A stretch of 8,041 bases of DNA, taken from contig JBDKTJ010000020.1 in NCBI GenBank assembly GCA_039698075.1, positions 1-8,041 of the forward strand, in the 5' to 3' direction. Within the stretch, counting starts at the first letter, position 1. Each line of letters begins with the position of its first letter. The DNA comes from JAJFVC01 sp039698075. GTDB taxonomy: Bacteria > Planctomycetota > Planctomycetia > Pirellulales > Thermoguttaceae. Both the position numbers and the translations under genes were made by a program. Below, one piece after another: positions 4,407 through 8,041 of the stretch. The notes beneath the pieces are model-generated. The model had not been told where the DNA came from and did no database searches. It was given only the letters and a program-made list of their open reading frames with translations.

Positions 4407-6125
4407 TCACACATCCGACACGGTCTCGCGCACGACTTCCTCGATCGTGGTGATGCCGTTGAACACCTTTTCGAGCCCCGACTCGCGGAGCGGAATCAGC
4501 CCGTTGCGCAGGGCCAGGTCGCGAAGCCGCTCGGTCGACGCCCCTTGGTTGATCATATCGCGGATTTCGTCGTTGATGGGCATGTATTCATAAAGGCCCG
4601 TGCGGCCCTTGAAGCCCGTGTTGTTGCAGGCTGGACAGCCGCGGCCGCGATAGAACTTTTTGTCGAGCACGTCCTCGGGCGTGAGGTCCAGTTGGGCCAG
4701 CAGTTCGGTGCTGGGCATCGTCTGCTCGCGGCACTCGCGGCAGATTTTGCGGACCAGACGCTGAGCCAACACCGCTTCGAGTGTGGCGGTCAGCAGGAAC
4801 GGCGGCACGCCCATGTCGCGGAGCCGAGTCACCGTGCTCGGCGCGTCGTTCGTGTGCAGCGTGCTGAAGACCATGTGCCCGGTCAGCGACGCCTGGACCG
4901 CGATTTCGGCCGTTTCCAAGTCGCGGATCTCGCCGACCAGAATCTTGTCGGGATCCTGACGCAAGATCGACCGCAAGCACTGGGCGAACGTGTTGCCGAT
5001 CGAGGCGTCGATCGGCATTTGCACGATGCCGTCGATGTCGTATTCGACCGGGTCTTCGGTGGTGATCAGCTTGTCCTCGTTGACGTTCAACTCGTTGAGC
5101 GCGCCGTAGAGCGTGGTCGTCTTGCCCGAACCCGTCGGACCGGTGACCAACACGATGCCGTTGGGCTTGCGAATCACCTCGCGGAAGGCTTTCAAAATCG
5201 CGTCGGGCATTCCGACCACGTCCAGGTCGAGCATGACCACCGAACGGTCGAGAATTCGCATGACGACGCTTTCGCCGAACATGGTGGGCAGCACGCTGAC
5301 GCGCAGGTCGACCGGCCGCCCGCTGACCGTCAACCGGATGCGGCCGTCCTGAGGCATCCGTCGCTCGGCGATGTCCAGGTCGGCCATCACTTTGATGCGC
5401 GTGGTGATGGCGAACGCCAAGTGACGCGGCGGCGGCACCATTTCGTACAGCACGCCGTCGGACCGGATGCGGATTTTGAACTCCGTCTCGAACGGCTCGA
5501 AATGCAAGTCGCTCGCCCGATCCCGGATGGCCATCATCAGAACCAGATTCAACAGCTTTCGGACGGGGGCGCTGTCGGCCACGGCCTCGGCGCTGTCCAG
5601 ATCGAGCGCCGGGTTCTTCTCGATCTTTTCGACCGTCGCGGCCAACTCGGCGTCGGCCTCCATGTCGGCGATCAGGCCCTCGACGCTTTCGCCGCCGGCC
5701 GAATAATAACGCTCGAGCGATTTGAGCATCTCCCGCTCGGTGCAGACCATCGCCTTGATGTCGTAGCCGAGGAAGCTGCGCAACTCGTCGATGATCGAGA
5801 GCTTTTGCGGATCGCACATGGCGATCGTCAGCGTGTTGTCCTCGAAACTCAATGGGATGATGCGGTAGAGCTGGGCCATCGGCTCGGTGATGAGCGTCAG
5901 CACCTCGGGCGGAATGATCGTCTCGCCCAGGCTGACCACCTGCATGCCCATCTGCTCGCCCAACGCCTGAGCGAGCTGGTCGTCGGTGATCAGGCTCAGA
6001 CTCATGGCGATCTGGCCGAACATCTCGCCGGGCCGCTGCTGCTGCTCTTCCAGCACCGTCTGCAACTGGTCTTCGGTGAGAAAGCCCAAGTCCACCAGGA
6101 TCTGACCGATCCGACGAATTGCCAT
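4407..6125 (-). CDS. pilB: PilB/GspE assembly ATPase
   Basis: This 572-residue hexameric ATPase would drive pilus or pseudopilus extension at the cytoplasmic face. An N-terminal MshEN-type domain opens with RIGQILVDLGFLTEDQLQ (5-22). ATPase motifs follow in order: Walker A GPTGSGKT (329-336), Asp box TTEDPVEY (355-362), Walker B ILVGEIRD (395-402) and His box LTGHMVFSTLHTNDA (414-428). A zinc tetracysteine site, CREC (462-465) and CPAC (497-500), is typical of PilB/GspE and absent from PilT. Arginines in the linker to the ATPase core (RIRSDGVLYEM, RIKVMADLDIAERRMPQDGRIR) are in place. The first half of the MshEN c-di-GMP motif is good, the second (MFGQIAMSLSLITDDQL, 35-51) lacks the Arg and the second Gly. 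The start has GGGAG 6 nt upstream, inside the end of pilT; the two genes are 3 nt apart and surely co-transcribed. Confidence 0.96.
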   Translation of the reverse strand: MAIRRIGQILVDLGFLTEDQLQTVLEEQQQRPGEMFGQIAMSLSLITDDQLAQALGEQMGMQVVSLGETIIPPEVLTLITEPMAQLYRIIPLSFEDNTLTIAMCDPQKLSIIDELRSFLGYDIKAMVCTEREMLKSLERYYSAGGESVEGLIADMEADAELAATVEKIEKNPALDLDSAEAVADSAPVRKLLNLVLMMAIRDRASDLHFEPFETEFKIRIRSDGVLYEMVPPPRHLAFAITTRIKVMADLDIAERRMPQDGRIRLTVSGRPVDLRVSVLPTMFGESVVMRILDRSVVMLDLDVVGMPDAILKAFREVIRKPNGIVLVTGPTGSGKTTTLYGALNELNVNEDKLITTEDPVEYDIDGIVQMPIDASIGNTFAQCLRSILRQDPDKILVGEIRDLETAEIAVQASLTGHMVFSTLHTNDAPSTVTRLRDMGVPPFLLTATLEAVLAQRLVRKICRECREQTMPSTELLAQLDLTPEDVLDKKFYRGRGCPACNNTGFKGRTGLYEYMPINDEIRDMINQGASTERLRDLALRNGLIPLRESGLEKVFNGITTIEEVVRETVSDV

Positions 6126-6128
6126 GGT

Positions 6129-7247
6129 TTACTCCCGTTCGGTTCGTTGTCGAGATTCGGATTCGTCCTCGAACAGCCCTCGCTCGGCCCGCGCGACGCG
6201 TGCGGCCAGATCGTCGGGCAGGTTGGCCTTCAGCAGGATTTCGCGTTTCTCGACCAGGCCGTCTTTCCAGAGTTGGAACATATGGTCGTCCAACAATTGC
6301 ATGCCCAAGCGGTGGCCGGTTTGAATGGCCGAGGTGATTCGGAAGGTTTTGTTTTCGCGGATCAGGTTGGCGATGGCCGAGGTGACGACCAACATTTCGT
6401 AGGCCGCGACCCGCCCGCCGCCGATCTTCGGCAAAAGCGTCTGCGAAAGGATGCCGATGATCGCGGTCGACAACTGCGTGCGGATTTGCTCCTGCTGGTT
6501 CGTCGGAAAGACGTCGATGATGCGGTTGACGGTGCCCTGAGCGCCGGTGGTGTGCAACGTGCCGAAGACGATGTGGCCGGTTTCGGCCGCGGTGATCGCC
6601 GCCTCGATCGTTTCAAGGTCGCGCATTTCACCGACCAGAATCACATCGGGGTCTTGCCGCAACGCGCGACGAATCGCCTCGGCGAAACTCGGCACGTCCA
6701 CCCCGATTTCACGCTGATTGACCGTGCCCTTCTTGTGCTGATGATAGAACTCGATCGGGTCTTCGATCGTGATGATGTGATGGTCGAAGTTCGTGTTGAT
6801 GTAGTCGATCACGGCGGCCAGCGTGGTCGTCTTGCCGGAGCCCGTCGGCCCGGTCACCAAAATCAGCCCGCGGGGACGGATGCACAGATCGGACAACACC
6901 TGCGGAGTGCCCAGGTCCTTGAAGTTCAACAGCTTGACGGGAATCTGCCGCAACACCATGCCGACATAACCGCGCTGCTTGAAGATCGACACGCGGAACC
7001 GGGCCTGATCGCCAAAGGCAAAACCAAAGTCGCTGCCGCCAACCTCTTGCAGTTCCTGCTGGCATCGTTCGGGCGAGATGCTTTTCATCAGGGCCACGGT
7101 GTCCTCGGGCTCCAAAATCTTGGTCTCAAGCCGAACCAGCCGGCCGTCCAGACGCAGCACCGGCGGCTGGCCCACCGCGATATGCAAGTCGCTGGCCTTT
7201 CGGCTGACGACGGTTTGGAGCAGTTTGTCGATAAGAATGGTAGCCAT
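6129..7247 (-). CDS. pilT: PilT retraction ATPase
   Basis: This 372-residue protein is the retraction-type pilus ATPase, which depolymerises pilin at the pilus base and powers twitching. It has the short PAS-like N-terminal domain (SDLHIAVGQPPVLRLDG, 19-35), Walker A GPTGSGKT (133-140), Asp box ITIEDPIEF (159-167), AIRRALRQDPD (191-201), Walker B VILVGEMRD (202-210) and the His-box segment TGHIVFGTLHTTGAQ (223-237). There is no zinc tetracysteine, unlike PilB. The PilT signature appears as AIANLIRENK (291-300), with Ala where the common form has Arg, followed by SAIQTGHRLGMQLLDDHM. The last 20 or so residues are charged (RAERGLFEDESESRQRTERE). PilT implies a dynamic pilus rather than a pure secretion pseudopilus. 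It is preceded by a 231-nt gap that may hold its own promoter and is followed after 3 nt by pilB. The start is the ATG at 7247; the GGAGG upstream is rather far (12 nt). Confidence 0.96.
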   Translation of the reverse strand: MATILIDKLLQTVVSRKASDLHIAVGQPPVLRLDGRLVRLETKILEPEDTVALMKSISPERCQQELQEVGGSDFGFAFGDQARFRVSIFKQRGYVGMVLRQIPVKLLNFKDLGTPQVLSDLCIRPRGLILVTGPTGSGKTTTLAAVIDYINTNFDHHIITIEDPIEFYHQHKKGTVNQREIGVDVPSFAEAIRRALRQDPDVILVGEMRDLETIEAAITAAETGHIVFGTLHTTGAQGTVNRIIDVFPTNQQEQIRTQLSTAIIGILSQTLLPKIGGGRVAAYEMLVVTSAIANLIRENKTFRITSAIQTGHRLGMQLLDDHMFQLWKDGLVEKREILLKANLPDDLAARVARAERGLFEDESESRQRTERE

Positions 7248-7259
7248 AATTCCGTGGCG

Positions 7260-7279
7260 CCTCCGAAGAACTTCCGAGG
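7260..7279. promoter_or_regulatory. Imperfect palindrome over the pilT ribosome binding site
   Basis: CCTCCGAAGAACTTCCGAGG is a 20-bp imperfect palindrome with one central-arm mismatch. In the transcript its 3' arm is the GGAGG that would serve pilT, 12 nt before the ATG. It could be an RNA stem hiding the site, or a protein operator, or chance. Confidence 0.3.
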
Positions 7280-7340
7280 GGGATTAAGAGGAGAGCTCTG
7301 TTCCGTTGGGCTGTTCCCAAAAAACCCCGCGTGCGTGTAG

Positions 7341-7369
7341 ATTATTTACAACCGACCCGAGATCGGCAA
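7341..7369 (-). promoter_or_regulatory. Candidate sigma-70-type promoter for pilT-pilB
   Basis: On the minus strand TTGCCG (7369-7364) and AATAAT (7346-7341) are 17 nt apart, in the AT-richest part of the 231-nt gap upstream of pilT. The -10 matches five of six consensus bases, the -35 only its TTG. A short CCGA/TCGG inverted repeat lies in the spacer. Planctomycete promoters are poorly defined, so this is only a candidate. Confidence 0.3.
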
Positions 7370-7377
7370 ATAAAGTA

Positions 7378-7468
7378 GAGGGATTAAGGATTGGGGGACA
7401 GGTTAGAATCCGTCGAGACGTTTCCAAGCGGAGTCCTAATTCCCAGTCCCTAACCCTAGCCCCCCTCT
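7378..7468. repeat. Degenerate inverted pair of ATTAGGGATTGGG-family repeats between the terminal ATPase and pilT
   Basis: GGATTAAGGATTGGG (7381-7395) faces an inverted copy whose reverse complement reads GGGTTAGGGACTGGG (within 7442-7456), with 12 of 15 positions matching. A core of about 45 nt separates them. The layout is the same as the element at 489-592 but more decayed. It fills most of the 5' half of the 231-nt gap. Confidence 0.6.
7442..7465 (-). other. G-quadruplex motif after the terminal ATPase gene
   Basis: On the minus strand a run of six G is followed by three GGG runs with the 3-nt loops CTA, TTA and ACT. It contains CTAGGGTTAGGG, which resembles eukaryotic telomere repeat by coincidence. 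It begins about 13 nt after the stop codon. Confidence 0.55.
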
Positions 7469-7478
7469 GTTTTTATTC

Positions 7479-8041
7479 TTAGTCCGCCTCAGACCGTTTG
7501 GCGGTGCGCATGACCTCATCAAGGGTTGTGACACCTCGCATGACTTTATCGATTCCATCCCAATAGAGGGTTTTGAGTCCCTCCGAAATTGCGGTGCGTC
7601 GGATCTGGTCGGTGGGGGCGCCGTTGAAGGCGAGCTCCCGGATTTTTGGCGACATTAGCATCAGTTCGTAGATGCCGATGCGTCCACGGAACCCGCTGCC
7701 CTGGCAATTTCCGCAGCCGCGGCCTTTCATAAAGGTGGCTTTGGCGGCCATTTCAGGCGTAATGCCGGCCCCCTCCAAAATACTGTCGCTATAGGCGAAA
7801 GGTTGCTTGCATTTTTGGCAGATCACGCGGACCAAACGCTGAGCCATGATGGCCACCACGCTGCTGGAGACGAGATAAGCCGCGACGCCCATGTCGATCA
7901 AACGTGTAATAGCACTGGGCGCATCGTTCGTATGTAGTGTACTGAATACCAAGTGTCCAGTCAAAGATGCCTGAATTCCCATTTGGGCCGTCTCGAGGTC
8001 ACGCATCTCGCCGACCAAAATCACGTTGGGCGCCTGTCGCA
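7479..8041 (-). CDS. PilB/GspE-type ATPase, C-terminal fragment (5' end outside window)
   Basis: The frame is open to the window edge and gives the last 186 residues of a second assembly-type ATPase. It begins RQAPN just before Walker B VILVGEMRD (fragment 6-14), followed by His box LTGHLVFSTLHTNDA and a zinc site CQKC (74-77) and CGNC (109-112). It then ends with the family tail DGIDKVMRGVTTLDEVMRTA. It is clearly a paralogue of the pilB product at 4407-6125: STLHTNDAPS, AQRLVR and GRGC are shared. Two acidic residues of the usual RQDPD are replaced (A and N). Local GC is lower than in the paralogue (27/60 at 7921-7980 against 38/60 at 4861-4920), so it is not a recent duplicate. It may serve a different pilus or secretion process or work with the other ATPase; the fragment does not decide. 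A GTG at 8024 is internal, not a start. Confidence 0.93.
   Translation of the reverse strand, partial: RQAPNVILVGEMRDLETAQMGIQASLTGHLVFSTLHTNDAPSAITRLIDMGVAAYLVSSSVVAIMAQRLVRVICQKCKQPFAYSDSILEGAGITPEMAAKATFMKGRGCGNCQGSGFRGRIGIYELMLMSPKIRELAFNGAPTDQIRRTAISEGLKTLYWDGIDKVMRGVTTLDEVMRTAKRSEAD

Noticed and set aside
3982..4410. Minus-strand open frame starting MRERDWGLGIRKH
   Set aside because: It starts in the repeat after pilB and overlaps pilC in another frame; most of it is Arg/Lys/Ser/Pro-rich shadow. The ribosome site and domain content favour pilC.
7310..7332. T-run (GGGGTTTTTTGGGA on the minus strand) as an intrinsic terminator
   Set aside because: No stable GC-rich stem directly precedes the T-run, and it lies upstream of pilT in the leader region.
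4545..7340. A 931-codon open frame on the plus strand antisense to pilB and pilT
   Set aside because: It spans two well-supported ATPase genes and runs past their junction. Its translation is His/Gln/Arg/Asp-rich low-quality sequence with no motif, as expected from the antisense of GC-rich codons.
7442..7465. Telomere-like TTAGGG string
   Set aside because: It is a variant of the local repeat family in a bacterial gene cluster, with only one clean TTAGGG; resemblance to telomeres is coincidence.

Overview
The window is a stretch of a type IV pilus / type II secretion-like assembly cluster. Every gene I can support lies on the minus strand, so the genes are read from high to low coordinates. 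In transcription order they are: the C-terminal end of a PilB/GspE ATPase (7479-8041, cut by the window), the retraction-type ATPase PilT (6129-7247), a complete PilB/GspE ATPase (4407-6125), the inner-membrane platform protein PilC/GspF (2975-4300), and three pseudopilins. The pseudopilins are GspG-like (1670-2758), GspH/FimT-like (593-1657) and PilV/GspI-like (1-591, cut by the window).

The high GC content, the order ATPase-PilT-ATPase-PilC-pseudopilins, and the long pseudopilins with very long leaders point to a planctomycete, probably of the Pirellulales type. That assignment is inference from gene order and protein style, because no rRNA or other marker is present. The GC is uneven: about 62-63% in hand-counted lines of pilB, about 45-53% in the terminal ATPase fragment, and 33-42% in parts of the GspG-like gene.

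The genes fit one machine. PilB powers subunit addition through PilC, PilT powers disassembly, and the three pseudopilins would be matured by a prepilin peptidase that is not encoded here. No pilM/N/O, secretin, pilD or obvious major pilin gene lies in the window. Some junctions are tight (3 nt between pilT and pilB, 1 nt between the last two pseudopilins, 12 nt between the first two). Others are loose and repeat-filled (231 nt before pilT, 106 nt before pilC, 216 nt after pilC).

The unusual content is the repeat DNA. A heptamer family (GTGGYCR / YGRCCAC) and a family built on ATTAGGGATTGGG occur in the junctions and also inside the coding sequence of all three pseudopilins. There they always fall in the N-terminal leader that is removed at maturation. 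In the last pseudopilin gene two inverted copies form a long hairpin that contains the start codon. A third, REP-like repeat sits between pilC and the pseudopilins. Several of these repeats carry four-run G-quadruplex motifs on the transcribed sense strand. I saw no RNA gene, CRISPR array, transposase or defence system.
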